Assembly (NCBI RefSeq): GCF_901447155.2
Contig: NZ_LR588413.1
Coordinates: 186,001 to 250,000, forward strand
Reading direction: 5' to 3'
Length of the DNA stretch: 64,000 nt
Source: Peptoniphilus catoniae
Lineage (GTDB): Bacteria > Bacillota > Clostridia > Tissierellales > Peptoniphilaceae
Shown: positions 28,195 through 38,240 of the stretch, piece by piece
Position numbering within the stretch: position 1 is the stretch's first letter
Layout of the letters: every line of letters begins with the position of its first letter
Notes under the pieces: model-generated
Database searches by the model: none
Seen by the model: only the letters and a program-made list of their open reading frames with translations
What the model was told of the DNA's origin: nothing
Made by a program: the position numbers and the translations under genes

Positions 28195-28223
28195 ATAAAA
28201 AAAGAACGGCTAACCCGTTCTTT
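28195..28223 (-). terminator. Terminator of the ruvC-scfB operon
   Basis: AAAGAACGG and CCGTTCTTT flank a 5-nt loop and continue in a T-run on the minus strand. The upstream arm overlaps the scfB stop codon. Confidence 0.85.
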
Positions 28224-29571
28224 AGTCTTGCTCATTTGCAACTATGGATATGGCACATTCTATCCTTTTCTTTTCCATCTCGCAACCTATCTTAAATGGT
28301 TTTGTTATGGTGCCGTTTGAGTAGTAGGCGTTGGCATGGCAACCCCCGCTACAATAATACCTTGCCCAACAGCTAGCACAATCCTCTTTAGTATATACGT
28401 TGCTGCACTTAAAATTATCTCTAAGTTCAGTGTTTACTATACCGCTATCCAAATCTCCAAGCTTAAAGTCCTTTTCCCCTACAAATTGATGGCATGGATA
28501 TATATGACCTTCCGGTGTAACTGCAACATATTCTGATCCTGCTCCACAACCCACAGTCCTCTTTACTGCACAGGGACCTTGGTTTAAATCTATCATAAAA
28601 TGGAAAAATAAAAAATCTTTATCCTTTTTCCTAATATTTATATAATCCTTACTCAAACTAACATATTCGTCTAAAATTTTTGCCAAGTGTTCTTCTCTTA
28701 TGGCATAAGGTTCTTTTTCGTCAGTAACTACAGGTTCAATAGAGGTTTTTTTAAACCCTTCATCATAAAAAACTTTTAAATCCTCTGAGAAATCCAAGTT
28801 TTCATTAGTGAAGGTTCCTCTTATGTAGTAATCCTTGTCTCCTCTTTTATCAACTAGTTTTTTAAATTTAGGTACTATTATTTCATAAGAACCTTTGTTG
28901 TTAACTGTAGGCCGCATGTTATCATTTATAGATTTTCTTCCATCAAGGGATAGAACAACATTATCCATATTCTCATTTATAAAATCTATTTTTTCATCAT
29001 CTAGTAAAACTCCATTGGTAGTTATGGTAAATCTAAAGTGTTTGTTATATTCTCTTTCCTTTTCTCTACCGAATTTAACAAGCTCCTTTACTAAATCAAA
29101 ATTCATCAAAGGCTCTCCTCCGAAAAAATCCACTTCAAGATTTTTTCTATTTCCTGAATTTTCTATAAGAAACATTAAAGCCTTTTTACCAACTTCTTCA
29201 GACATTAAAAGCCTCTCGCCCTTAAAATTTCCTTGGGCTGCAAAGCAATACCTACACTTTAAATTACAATCGTGTGCTACATGTAGACACATTGCCTTAA
29301 TTATATTCTCTGAATTATAGCTTGGTTTAAGATAGCTTTTGTCTTCTGTAAAAAGCATCTCTTCATCTTTTAAAAAACTTATTTCCTTAAGAGCTTCTCT
29401 TATTAAATCTTCTTTATATTCACTCTTATGCTTATTAAGTATCTCATTTTCAGATAAATTATTAAAATCTTCTATTAAGTCATACACTATTTTATCTACT
29501 AAATGAACCGATCCACTTGGTACATCTAATACTATATATTTATCATTTAAATAAAATTTATGTATATTCAT
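28222..29571 (-). CDS. scfB: Thioether cross-link-forming SCIFF peptide maturase (radical SAM/SPASM)
   Basis: Radical SAM enzyme predicted to install a Cys-to-Thr type thioether bond in the SCIFF precursor encoded just upstream. An N-terminal RiPP-recognition-like region is followed by the SAM cluster C102-x3-C106-x2-C109 (CNLKCRYC), and a C-terminal SPASM region rich in Cys (KEDCASCWARYYCSGGCH) binding auxiliary clusters. Start ATG 29571 has GGGAGA upstream; the in-frame ATG at 29583 precedes that site. Length 449. The immediate pairing with the 48-residue precursor makes the assignment strong. Confidence 0.93.
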   Translation of the reverse strand: MNIHKFYLNDKYIVLDVPSGSVHLVDKIVYDLIEDFNNLSENEILNKHKSEYKEDLIREALKEISFLKDEEMLFTEDKSYLKPSYNSENIIKAMCLHVAHDCNLKCRYCFAAQGNFKGERLLMSEEVGKKALMFLIENSGNRKNLEVDFFGGEPLMNFDLVKELVKFGREKEREYNKHFRFTITTNGVLLDDEKIDFINENMDNVVLSLDGRKSINDNMRPTVNNKGSYEIIVPKFKKLVDKRGDKDYYIRGTFTNENLDFSEDLKVFYDEGFKKTSIEPVVTDEKEPYAIREEHLAKILDEYVSLSKDYINIRKKDKDFLFFHFMIDLNQGPCAVKRTVGCGAGSEYVAVTPEGHIYPCHQFVGEKDFKLGDLDSGIVNTELRDNFKCSNVYTKEDCASCWARYYCSGGCHANAYYSNGTITKPFKIGCEMEKKRIECAISIVANEQD

Positions 29572-29589
29572 ACATTCTCCCATATCTAT

Positions 29590-29626
29590 TTAAAAATAAT
29601 AAAAGGGCGGTTGTTACCTACCCTTC
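29590..29626 (-). terminator. Attenuator-like hairpin between scfA and scfB
   Basis: On the minus strand AAGGGTAGG pairs imperfectly with CCGCCCTT (G-U wobble and a bulged A) and is followed by TTTATTATTTTT. It could make the precursor peptide more abundant than its maturase. Confidence 0.55.
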
Positions 29627-29772
29627 TACTTGTCAGTATTTTCGCATTTTTGATTTCCAACGGTACAACTTGTTTTACATGCTGATTGACATGATGTTTG
29701 ACATTCACCACATCCACCCTTTGCAAATGTATCTTTAAGTCTCTTACCGGTAAGTGTTTTTATAAGTTTCAT
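29626..29772 (-). CDS. scfA: SCIFF ribosomal peptide precursor (six cysteines in forty-five)
   Basis: A 48-residue peptide. The leader part MKLIKTLTGKRLKDTFAKGG is followed by six Cys residues at 21, 24, 28, 32, 36 and 43, with Thr residues between them that are candidate thioether acceptors. It ends in ENTDK. This is the diagnostic pattern of the SCIFF family, nearly universal in Clostridia, whose biological role is still unknown. It starts at ATG 29772 with GGAGGTA upstream, 11 nt after yajC and just ahead of its maturase. Confidence 0.95.
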   Translation of the reverse strand: MKLIKTLTGKRLKDTFAKGGCGECQTSCQSACKTSCTVGNQKCENTDK

Positions 29773-29783
29773 ATGTACCTCCA

Positions 29784-30074
29784 TTATGCTTTTAAATCTT
29801 CCTTATCTGTAACTACGGAGTTAATTCCCCATTTCATAAGTTCAATATTTGTTTTGTTTGCTGAACTTTCAATTACAATATAATCTTCTTTAATTAAAAC
29901 TATTTTTCCCTTTATACCTCCTATAGTTAGAATTTCATCTCCAACCTTAAGGTTTTCTCTCATATCTTTAATAGCTTTCTCTCTCTTCTTTTGTGGTCTT
30001 ATAAATAAGAAATAGAAAGCCACCATTATTAGTACAAAAGGACCAAAGCTTCCTAGAAGTGTAGCTGTATCCAT
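29784..30074 (-). CDS. yajC: Preprotein translocase subunit YajC
   Basis: Small accessory subunit of the SecDF-YajC complex. One N-terminal membrane helix (about residues 10-28) ends in FLFIRPQKKREK, the family hallmark, followed by a small soluble domain with VGDEILTIGGIKGKI. Length 96 residues. It lies between tgt and the SCIFF precursor, a neighbourhood common in clostridia. secD/secF are not in this window. Confidence 0.95.
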   Translation of the reverse strand: MDTATLLGSFGPFVLIMVAFYFLFIRPQKKREKAIKDMRENLKVGDEILTIGGIKGKIVLIKEDYIVIESSANKTNIELMKWGINSVVTDKEDLKA

Positions 30075-30102
30075 AATATTACCTCCTACCTACTAACATA
30101 TA

Positions 30103-31218
<1,116 letters not shown>

Positions 31219-31222
31219 TCAC

Positions 31223-32245
31223 CTAATATATAAACATTGCATCGCCAAAGCTGAAAAATCTATATTCTTTCTTTATTGCCTCACTATATGCTTTAAACAT
31301 AAGCTCCTTACTGCTAAAAGCACTAACCAACATAAGTAAAGTTGATTCCGGCAAATGAAAATTAGTTATAAGAGCATCAATAGTTCTAAACTTAAACCCT
31401 GGATAAATAAAAATATCAGTCCATCCGGATTTTTCTTTGATACTACCGTCATCTTCAGCAACCGATTCTATAGTTCTTACAGAAGTAGTTCCTACAGCAA
31501 TTACTCTATTTCCATTTTTCTTTGCCTTGTTGATTTTATCGGCAGCTTCCTTGTTAATTATATAGAACTCAGAATGCATTTTATGATTTTCAACATCTTC
31601 AACTTTCACAGGTCTAAAGGTCCCTAGCCCTATATGAAGAGTTATGTAGGCAAGCTCGACACCTTTAGCTTTTATCTCATTAAGAAGCTCTTTGGTAAAG
31701 TGTAGCCCTGCAGTTGGCGCAGCAGCAGAACCCTCCTCCTTTGAGTAAACAGTTTGATAACGATCTTTATCTTCAAGCTTTTCTTTTATATAAGGAGGCA
31801 AGGGCATTTCTCCGAGCTCATCTAGAATCTCATGGAAAATACCTTCATAATTAAATTTTATAAATCTGCTCCCGTCATCTGAAAGATCTACTACTTTCCC
31901 ACTAAGCCTATCTGAAAAAATTATTTCTGAATCTATTTTAGTCTTCTTTCCAGGTTTAGTTAAACACTCCCAAATATCATCCTCATTTTGTTTTAATAAA
32001 AGAACTTCTATGCTCTCCTCTTTACCTTTTCTATGGCCGAAAATCCTTGCAGGCATTACCTTTGTATCATTTAATACCAGTACATCTCCTTTATTAAGAT
32101 AATCTATAATGTCATAAAAATGCTTATCTTCCATGGATCCGTTTTTTTTATCTACCAATAATAATCTAGAACTTGATCTGTCCTTTAAGGGATGCTGTGC
32201 TATTAACCTCTCCGGCAAATCATAATAAAAGTCTTCGGTTTTCAT
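31223..32245 (-). CDS. queA: S-adenosylmethionine:tRNA ribosyltransferase-isomerase
   Basis: Transfers and rearranges the ribosyl part of SAM onto preQ1-modified tRNA, giving epoxyqueuosine. Family segments are [16 protein letters not shown] at the N-terminus, [10 protein letters not shown], and TTSVRTIES, then FIYPGFKF and [17 protein letters not shown]. Length 340. It lies directly upstream of tgt. The later enzyme QueG/QueH is not in this window. Confidence 0.97.
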   Translation of the reverse strand: MKTEDFYYDLPERLIAQHPLKDRSSSRLLLVDKKNGSMEDKHFYDIIDYLNKGDVLVLNDTKVMPARIFGHRKGKEESIEVLLLKQNEDDIWECLTKPGKKTKIDSEIIFSDRLSGKVVDLSDDGSRFIKFNYEGIFHEILDELGEMPLPPYIKEKLEDKDRYQTVYSKEEGSAAAPTAGLHFTKELLNEIKAKGVELAYITLHIGLGTFRPVKVEDVENHKMHSEFYIINKEAADKINKAKKNGNRVIAVGTTSVRTIESVAEDDGSIKEKSGWTDIFIYPGFKFRTIDALITNFHLPESTLLMLVSAFSSKELMFKAYSEAIKKEYRFFSFGDAMFIY

Positions 32246-32255
32246 AAAATCCTCT

Positions 32256-33389
32256 CTAAATATCTTCTACTACAGTATTTGGAAAATAGAAATTTAAAAT
32301 TTCCTTATAATTAAAGCCTGATTTTGCCATTTCTACTGCACCTACCTGACTAAGTCCAACCCCGTGACCATAGCCTTTACCGTTTATTACAAAATCGCTG
32401 CCGTTATTTGTAATATTAAATAAAGTACTTTTAAACTTTGTATTTCCAAGAATAGATCTTAATTTAGCTCCTGTAATTTCTTTATTACCATCGCTCCCTA
32501 TAAGTAAAATCTTCTTTGCTCGACCCGAACTGTCATATTCACTTATTTTAAAATCTAAAATACTTCCTATTTGTATATTATTCTTACTTAAAATGTCCTT
32601 TAATTTTTCCACATTAATTTTATATTCCCACTTATCTAAAACAGAATAAGGATCTTCTTTAGATACCATATAAGGACAAGATTCTCCTCCCCACACTTCG
32701 CTTATATCCGCTGTAATTCCACCTGAAGAACTCCCATAAACAGTATTTGCAACTTTGCCTTCATGTTTAACAACTATCCCCTTAGTTTCTAAAACCGCTT
32801 CATTTGAACTTTTTTCTTCAGCGCTTTTACCGCCATAAACTTGGCATGCTGTAGTATCGTCTAAGTTATAGCCTAATTTAGAATACTTATTTATATTAGA
32901 TAAGGCAAAAGACCTTGCTACAACCGCTTGAGACTTCAATGCATCTTTAGGCGAACTGGCAGATATCTCTTTAGGCACTACACCCTTTAAATAGTCTTCA
33001 AGTTCTAAATAATTAATTATTGAAAGCTTTTTATCTTTTACAATAAAACCTATAGCTCCTCTATATTCATTTTTTATTTTTAAAAAATCATCACTTAAAA
33101 GCATTAAATTAGCCTTATTGTCAAAATCCTTTGAAAATATAGTTTTGTTTTTTAAAATTAACTTATCGTTTTCAAGAGAAACTTTTACCTTAGAACTATT
33201 TAGATCTAAGATTTTATTAAAATTTTCATCTACAACATAAATATTTGATTTTGATGTAATAGTTACCTCTTCTTTTTCACTATAATTTTTGCCTATTTTT
33301 ACCTTTATGTAATTGCCCTCAAGAGCAAATGCTCTAGTTGGCAACAAGGTCAGAATAAATAATAATGCTACTAAAAAAATTCTTTTCAT
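32256..33389 (-). CDS. SpoIID/LytB domain protein (putative peptidoglycan lytic enzyme)
   Basis: Secreted or membrane-anchored relative of SpoIID, a lytic transglycosylase that trims denuded glycan strands. A signal peptide covers about residues 1-23, followed by a beta-rich linker domain and the SpoIID domain with [19 protein letters not shown] and AVVARSFA (around residues 140-165), the core containing the catalytic Glu in the E-I of the first segment, and [15 protein letters not shown] near the end. Length 377. It sits between ruvB and queA. Such proteins also occur in non-sporulating Firmicutes, so it is no proof of sporulation. Confidence 0.88.
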   Translation of the reverse strand: MKRIFLVALLFILTLLPTRAFALEGNYIKVKIGKNYSEKEEVTITSKSNIYVVDENFNKILDLNSSKVKVSLENDKLILKNKTIFSKDFDNKANLMLLSDDFLKIKNEYRGAIGFIVKDKKLSIINYLELEDYLKGVVPKEISASSPKDALKSQAVVARSFALSNINKYSKLGYNLDDTTACQVYGGKSAEEKSSNEAVLETKGIVVKHEGKVANTVYGSSSGGITADISEVWGGESCPYMVSKEDPYSVLDKWEYKINVEKLKDILSKNNIQIGSILDFKISEYDSSGRAKKILLIGSDGNKEITGAKLRSILGNTKFKSTLFNITNNGSDFVINGKGYGHGVGLSQVGAVEMAKSGFNYKEILNFYFPNTVVEDI

Positions 33390-34402
33390 AAGAAGCTCTC
33401 CTGTTCCCTATACTCTATACCAAAATGATCATAGGCAGCTTTGCTTGCCACCCTGCCTCTGGGAGTACGATTTATAAATCCTATTTGCATAAGATATGGT
33501 TCATAAACATCTTCTATTGTTATTCTCTCCTCACCTACAGATGCTGCTATTGCATCCACTCCTACAGGTCTACCTGAGAAATTTTCAATCATAGTTAAAA
33601 TAATTCTTCTGTCAAGATTATCTAAGCCGTAATTATCTATTCCAAGCATATTTAATCCTTTTATTGCTACAGATTCAGTAATAACTCCTTTTTCTTTAAC
33701 TTCAGCAAAATCTCTTACTCTTTTTAAAATTCTATTTGCAATTCTTGGAGTACCTCTTGATCTTTTTGCAATTTCAACAGCTCCCCTATCCTCAATTTTT
33801 ATATTAAGAATCTTTGCTGATCTCATAATTATTTCTCTTAGAGAATCCTCATCATAAAGTTCAAGATTCAGTAAAACCCCAAACCTATCCCTTAAAGGTG
33901 ATGTCAACTGTCCCGGTCTTGTAGTGGCTCCTATTAGGGTAAATCTTTCAAGATCCAACCTTATTGACCTTGCAGATGGACCCTTGCCTATAATAATATC
34001 TAATGAATAATCCTCCATGGCAGGATACAATATCTCCTCTACAGATTTATGTATTCTATGAATTTCATCTATAAAAAGGACATCATTTTCATTTAAATTG
34101 GATAAAATACTAGCTAGATCTCCTGCTCTTTCTATTGCTGGGCCACTTGTTACCTTTATATTAACCCCCATTTCATTGGCTATTATATAGCTTAAGGTAG
34201 TTTTACCAAGTCCCGGAGGTCCACTTAACATAACATGATCTAAAGGCTCATTTCTTTTTTTTGCGGCCTCTATAAATATTTTTAATTTTTCAACAGCCTT
34301 GCTTTGACCTATGTACTCATCTAACCACCTAGGTCTTAGGTTGTTTTCAACTCCATTGTCCATGGGAGTAAAACTTGGTTCGACGATTCTATTATCTTCC
34401 AA
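33386..34402 (-). CDS. ruvB: Holliday junction branch migration ATPase RuvB
   Basis: AAA+ motor that drives branch migration with RuvA. Walker A is [11 protein letters not shown], Walker B gives FIDEIHR, and the arginine-finger and winged-helix parts are intact, the latter ending in TPRGRVAS. Length 338. It starts with TTG behind GGAGGTAATTTAA. It overlaps the SpoIID-like gene by 4 nt and follows ruvA. Confidence 0.97.
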   Translation of the reverse strand: MEDNRIVEPSFTPMDNGVENNLRPRWLDEYIGQSKAVEKLKIFIEAAKKRNEPLDHVMLSGPPGLGKTTLSYIIANEMGVNIKVTSGPAIERAGDLASILSNLNENDVLFIDEIHRIHKSVEEILYPAMEDYSLDIIIGKGPSARSIRLDLERFTLIGATTRPGQLTSPLRDRFGVLLNLELYDEDSLREIIMRSAKILNIKIEDRGAVEIAKRSRGTPRIANRILKRVRDFAEVKEKGVITESVAIKGLNMLGIDNYGLDNLDRRIILTMIENFSGRPVGVDAIAASVGEERITIEDVYEPYLMQIGFINRTPRGRVASKAAYDHFGIEYREQESFL

Positions 34403-34407
34403 TTAAA

Positions 34408-34995
34408 TTACCTCCCTAAATTTTTAAGCCCTTCTTTAATCATTTTTGATATTTCAAGATTCTCATCTACACTCTTTAGAGCTTTTTGGGCTTCATATTT
34501 ATTGTAACCTAAGCTTATTAAGGCTTCAACAGCAGGACCCTTAGCATCTTCGTTAACTATTTCAGTTTCTTTTTCATCTTCAATGTGTATATCAAACTCA
34601 GAAACCTTATCCTTTAATTCAAGTATTATTCTTTGGGCAGTTTTCTTTCCTATGCCGGGAGCTTGAGTAAGAATGTCAATGTTAGAAGTTCTAATGGCCT
34701 TTATTATATCTGCAATACTTAAATTAGATAAAACACCTATTCCTACCTTAGGTCCTATGGAGCTTACAGTCGTCAATAAATCAAAAACCCTCCTTACATC
34801 CCTTGTTAAGAAGCCATAGAGTGTTAAAGAGTCCTCTCTTACAACAAGTCTCGTATAAATCTTCACATCGTCGTCAGGAGAAAGCTCTCTAATTTCTATT
34901 TCGGACATATTAATCATATAACCTATGAAATTAGTTTCAACTACTATATACTTATTGTTTATTTCAGTTACCGTTCCCCTTAAAAAATCTATCAT
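34408..34995 (-). CDS. ruvA: Holliday junction branch migration complex subunit RuvA
   Basis: Tetrameric junction-binding partner of RuvB. It shows the N-terminal OB fold (MIDFLRGTV), two helix-hairpin-helix motifs around VSSIGPKVGI and APGIGKKTAQRI, and a C-terminal UBA-like domain that contacts RuvB (ALISLGYNKYEAQKAL). Length 195. One nt separates it from ruvC. Confidence 0.97.
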   Translation of the reverse strand: MIDFLRGTVTEINNKYIVVETNFIGYMINMSEIEIRELSPDDDVKIYTRLVVREDSLTLYGFLTRDVRRVFDLLTTVSSIGPKVGIGVLSNLSIADIIKAIRTSNIDILTQAPGIGKKTAQRIILELKDKVSEFDIHIEDEKETEIVNEDAKGPAVEALISLGYNKYEAQKALKSVDENLEISKMIKEGLKNLGR

Positions 34996-34996
34996 T

Positions 34997-35491
34997 TTAT
35001 TTCATCCTATATAAATTTTTATTTTTTAGGCAAAGAGCATGTATAAGTGCTACTGCAAGTGCATCTGCAGCATCGTCGGGCTTAGGTATTTCGTTTAGGT
35101 TAAGTATCATTTTAACCATTTCTTGAACCTGAAATTTTTCAGCTCTGCCATAGCCTACTACTGCTTGCTTTATTTGCAAGGGAGTATATTCATATAAATC
35201 TTGATTGTACATTTTTGATGTTAATATTAAAACTCCTCTCGCATGAGAAACAGTAATAGCTGTCTTAACATTTTTATTAAAAAATAACTCTTCAAAGGCT
35301 ATATCATCAGGGTTATATTTTTTAATAATACCCTCTAAATCTCTATTTATTTTTAAAAGTCTATCGGGAAAATTCATTTTTGCCGGGGTCGTTATTACTC
35401 CATAGTCAAGTGTTTTATACTTATTCCCCTTTATCTCTATTAACCCATAGCCTATAGTTGCAAGACCCGGATCTATTCCTAAAATTATCAT
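34997..35491 (-). CDS. ruvC: Crossover junction endodeoxyribonuclease RuvC
   Basis: Resolves Holliday junctions. The first catalytic Asp is in [14 protein letters not shown], the Glu in FEELFF, and the late acidic pair in [13 protein letters not shown]. Length 164, normal. First gene of the ruvC-ruvA-ruvB block; a terminator separates it from the upstream unknown gene, and its own promoter is not obvious, so read-through may matter. Confidence 0.97.
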   Translation of the reverse strand: MIILGIDPGLATIGYGLIEIKGNKYKTLDYGVITTPAKMNFPDRLLKINRDLEGIIKKYNPDDIAFEELFFNKNVKTAITVSHARGVLILTSKMYNQDLYEYTPLQIKQAVVGYGRAEKFQVQEMVKMILNLNEIPKPDDAADALAVALIHALCLKNKNLYRMK

Positions 35492-35496
35492 AATTT

Positions 35497-35531
35497 CAAA
35501 AAAACTAAGATTATTAATAACCTTAGTTTTT
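35497..35531 (-). terminator. Terminator after the unknown gene upstream of ruvC
   Basis: AAACTAAG and CTTAGTTT flank a 12-nt AT-rich loop and run into a T-tract on the minus strand, just after the stop codon. Confidence 0.75.
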
Positions 35532-36307
35532 TATTTATACCTCTTCATTACTTTATCATTTACACCATTCCAAAAGGCATTTTCAAATACCCTCATGCCG
35601 TCTCTATACAAAAACTTCACTATTTTTCTATTAAGTCCTAAAAGTTCTTTCTTGCTTAGATACGAATTCACTTCTTTAAACTTTCGGGTATCATTATCAT
35701 CTTTTGGTTCAAGATTCAAAATCAACTGTCTATCTAAACTATCATTAAGTTTCATAATCTTTCTCTTTAAAAACTTAAGATTAAATTTAAATACTGAATC
35801 ATAAATATAGGATCTTGTAGTATTGCTTCTTCTAAGATCTTTGATAATGCTTTGCTTTAAGTTTAAAATTTCGCTGTTTTTTATTTCATAATTAAACAAC
35901 TTTTGTCTTATATACAATTCTTCCAGGCTTATGTACTTAAATGTGAGGATTTCAAGTCTATTCGCAGCTTTTATGGAGTTTGCCCCAGCTCTATATCCTT
36001 CAAGATATAAAAAAAGTTCAAATCTATTAATATCTGGATATATTAGAGAAGATATGTTATAAGCTATAAGCTCCTTGCCTTCTTTATCCTTTAAAAATTT
36101 AAGTATATCTTTCTTTAAATGCTTTAAGGATATGTATGCAGGACTTATATTCTCTATCTTCCCTTCAAATTCATATATATTCAAAAGGATGTTAAGAGAC
36201 TCTGTATCGCTATCATATAAAAATTTTTCAATTAGAAACCTCTTTATATTTTTTAACGAAAACTTTTCATCCTCATTATTTTTTAAACTTTTAGACATAG
36301 CTTCCAT
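35531..36307 (-). CDS. Unknown helical cytoplasmic protein
   Basis: Not recognised. The 258-residue protein is Lys-, Leu-, Ile- and Asn-rich, with no signal peptide or membrane segment, and appears almost entirely alpha-helical. A segment around residues 95-115 (LYLEGYRAGANSIKAANRLE) and one near the end (YRDGMRVFENAFWNGVNDK) look the most constrained; both resemble GY/G-A and FWNGVN turns between helices. The start is supported by GGAGG 7 nt before ATG 36307 and by a good promoter. It stands alone between asnA and ruvC, each separated by a terminator. Confidence 0.75.
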   Translation of the reverse strand: MEAMSKSLKNNEDEKFSLKNIKRFLIEKFLYDSDTESLNILLNIYEFEGKIENISPAYISLKHLKKDILKFLKDKEGKELIAYNISSLIYPDINRFELFLYLEGYRAGANSIKAANRLEILTFKYISLEELYIRQKLFNYEIKNSEILNLKQSIIKDLRRSNTTRSYIYDSVFKFNLKFLKRKIMKLNDSLDRQLILNLEPKDDNDTRKFKEVNSYLSKKELLGLNRKIVKFLYRDGMRVFENAFWNGVNDKVMKRYK

Positions 36308-36333
36308 AAAAAATCCTCCGTTGCAATGTCTAC

Positions 36334-36362
36334 ATTATACTATAAATTCTTAAAAATGTGAA
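36334..36362 (-). promoter_or_regulatory. Promoter of the unknown gene at 35531-36307
   Basis: TTCACA (36357-36362) and TATAAT (36334-36339) with a 17-nt spacer on the minus strand. It confirms the gene is an independent transcription unit. Confidence 0.7.
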
Positions 36363-36376
36363 AGGATAATTAAAAT

Positions 36377-36411
36377 ATAAGACCGATTTGATATATACAG
36401 ATCGGCCTTAT
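36377..36411. terminator. Hairpin after asnA, probably bidirectional
   Basis: A 14-bp imperfect stem (ATAAGGCCGATCTG with CAAATCGGTCTTAT, one wobble and one mismatch) around a 7-nt loop, with T-rich flanks on both strands. The rest of the gap to asnA (36412-36497) is AT-rich with nothing else recognisable. Confidence 0.6.
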
Positions 36412-36497
36412 ATTTTTAAGCTGTTTAGTTGTCTTGCTTAATATTAATTTTAAATTTTTAAATTATAGATAATAATTTTTAATAGAAATATTATAAA

Positions 36498-37496
36498 CTA
36501 CAATAAAAATATATTTTCATCTTTTGCCAGTTCTAATGTAGCATTATCCCATATAGATGCTTGTACTTCTCCAATATGTTTTTTCTCAAGGAAAAACATA
36601 CATAACCTTGATTGACCTATTCCTCCTCCTATAGTAAGAGGAAGTCTGTCCTCCATTATTGCCTTATGAAAATCCATAGACAGTTTTTCAGTTTGATTCA
36701 TAGCCTCTAATTGAGATTTAAGAGAGTGCTTATCTACTCTAATTCCCATAGATGAAAGCTCAAAAGCGCAATCTAAAATTTCATTGTAAAATAAAATATC
36801 GCCATTAAGCTTCCAATCATCGTAATCTGCACTTCTCGCATCGTGAGGCTCACCATTGCTAAGCTTGTCTCCTATTCTCATTATAAAAACAGCCTTTTTC
36901 TCTCTACAAATTTCTCTTTCTCTTTCCTTAGCTGTAAGATTAGGATATTTATCTAGAAGATCTTGTGAATCTATAAAGAAAATTTCATCTACAAGCTTTT
37001 TCTTAAGTGCAAAGGGATAGACTTGATTTATATACTCTTCTGATCTTTTGAAAACTTCATATATTTGTCTAACGACAGTTTTTAAAAACTCCTCATTTCT
37101 ATCTCCGGACTTAATAATTTTTTCCCAGTCCCATTGGTCAACATACAAAGAGTGAAGGGCATCGAGCTCCTCATTTGGTCTTATAGCATTCATATCCGTA
37201 TATAGACCTTCGTAGCATCTGAAATTATATTTATGAAGAGCACTTCTTTTCCACTTTGCTAAAGATTGAACTATTTCAACATTAATTCCATAGTTGGTAA
37301 TATTAAAATTAACAGCCTTTTCATTAGCCCCTAGATTATCATTTAAACCGGTTTCCGGTCTTACTACAATAGGTGCAGATACTCTTGCTAAATTTAAAGT
37401 ATTCGCCAAATCTCTCTGAAAATAGTCCTTTAAAGATTTAATCGCCATTTGTGTTTCTTTTAAGTTTAAATAAGTTACCTCTGAATTGTTTCGCAT
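36498..37496 (-). CDS. asnA: Aspartate--ammonia ligase (AsnA)
   Basis: Makes asparagine from aspartate and free ammonia, using ATP; structurally related to class II Asp/Asn-tRNA synthetases. Segments RVSAPIVVRPETGLNDNL, WKRSALHKYNF and TIGGGIGQSRLCMF are diagnostic. Length 332, normal. ATG 37496 has GGAGGAA upstream. It lies downstream of the PLC-like gene, with a hairpin in between. AsnA is typical of fermentative anaerobes with good ammonia supply. Confidence 0.96.
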   Translation of the reverse strand: MRNNSEVTYLNLKETQMAIKSLKDYFQRDLANTLNLARVSAPIVVRPETGLNDNLGANEKAVNFNITNYGINVEIVQSLAKWKRSALHKYNFRCYEGLYTDMNAIRPNEELDALHSLYVDQWDWEKIIKSGDRNEEFLKTVVRQIYEVFKRSEEYINQVYPFALKKKLVDEIFFIDSQDLLDKYPNLTAKEREREICREKKAVFIMRIGDKLSNGEPHDARSADYDDWKLNGDILFYNEILDCAFELSSMGIRVDKHSLKSQLEAMNQTEKLSMDFHKAIMEDRLPLTIGGGIGQSRLCMFFLEKKHIGEVQASIWDNATLELAKDENIFLL

Positions 37497-37516
37497 TTTT
37501 CCTCCATATACAAAAT

Positions 37517-37542
37517 AAAAAGACCTCTTGAGAGATCCTTTT
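37517..37542 (-). terminator. Imperfect terminator hairpin between the PLC-like gene and asnA
   Basis: AAAAGGATCTCT and AGAGGTCTTTTT pair with one mismatch and one bulge, followed by Ts on the minus strand. It lies at the stop codon of the PLC-like gene and probably allows some read-through into asnA. Confidence 0.5.
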
Positions 37543-38170
37543 ATATAAATTGAAATTGTAATTCTACAGAATATTCTAGTATTGTTTCTATAATAAAATA
37601 AGCAATATCTCCGCTTAATTTAAGGGCATAATCTAAATCAGTTGAAAACCCTTTTGGTGCTTTCATATAACAGTCTACCGCATCATTAATATAGGTCTTT
37701 ATCCTCGTTTGCAACGACTTTTTGCCGTTATTGTAAATATTAAGTTTTGCTATATCCCAGTTAATTTCTGCAAATTCATGGTTTTCAGCATAAATCCCCA
37801 GGTCTGACTCATATTTTATATGACTTTTCATACTATTAATAAAAGTCATTCTGTAGGCGTGGGGATAACAATTATAATCACACAAATAGTGAGAAATTAT
37901 TCCTATTTTCTTGCTTAAATATTTAAGTAGCAAGGAATCCTTATCCCCATGTAAATCAGCATACCTGCAAAGATATATTAAAGAAACTATCTCCTTAGCT
38001 ATATAATCTATACTTTCTTCTTTATAATGCCTTATAAGTTTATAATAAGGAAGCACATCAGGTGCAATTGCTCCCCATTGTAATTTATCGATATTTAAAT
38101 CAACATCATATTTATTAAGTATATTATCATGAATATTCCTAGCAATAATCTTATGCGTTTGAGTTAAAAT
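37541..38170 (-). CDS. Zinc-dependent phospholipase C-like protein, probable ATT start
   Basis: Small relative of the zinc-dependent phospholipase C/S1-P1 nuclease fold. Conventional starts give only 171 residues from GTG 38056, cutting off conserved N-terminal parts. The same frame stays open 38 codons further and encodes LTQTHKIIARNI and LQWGAIAPDVLPYY, which match the family start (a THxxIA helix and an APD turn with likely metal-binding His6 and Asp38). No ATG, GTG or TTG lies there, but ATT at 38170 is preceded by AAGGGGTG at good spacing, with an in-frame TAG just before. ISHYLCDYNCYPH holds the further His/Asp ligands. No signal peptide is seen, so it is probably cytoplasmic. The substrate is unknown. 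Confidence 0.72.
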   Translation of the reverse strand: MLTQTHKIIARNIHDNILNKYDVDLNIDKLQWGAIAPDVLPYYKLIRHYKEESIDYIAKEIVSLIYLCRYADLHGDKDSLLLKYLSKKIGIISHYLCDYNCYPHAYRMTFINSMKSHIKYESDLGIYAENHEFAEINWDIAKLNIYNNGKKSLQTRIKTYINDAVDCYMKAPKGFSTDLDYALKLSGDIAYFIIETILEYSVELQFQFI

Positions 38171-38240
38171 TTTCTACACCCCTTATAAACATCTAAGTTA
38201 ATTCTATAACACCTTAGGAAGTTTTGCAATAATTATATAG

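Noticed and set aside
32256-33389. SpoIID-like gene as evidence of sporulation
   Set aside because: SpoIID/LytB-type proteins occur widely in non-sporulating Firmicutes and no other sporulation gene is in the window.
38171-38192. Start of the PLC-like gene at ATG near 38190 via a frameshift in the AAAATTTT run
   Set aside because: It requires a -1 slip and a different reading frame, whereas the ATT start needs no change; kept only as the alternative explanation.
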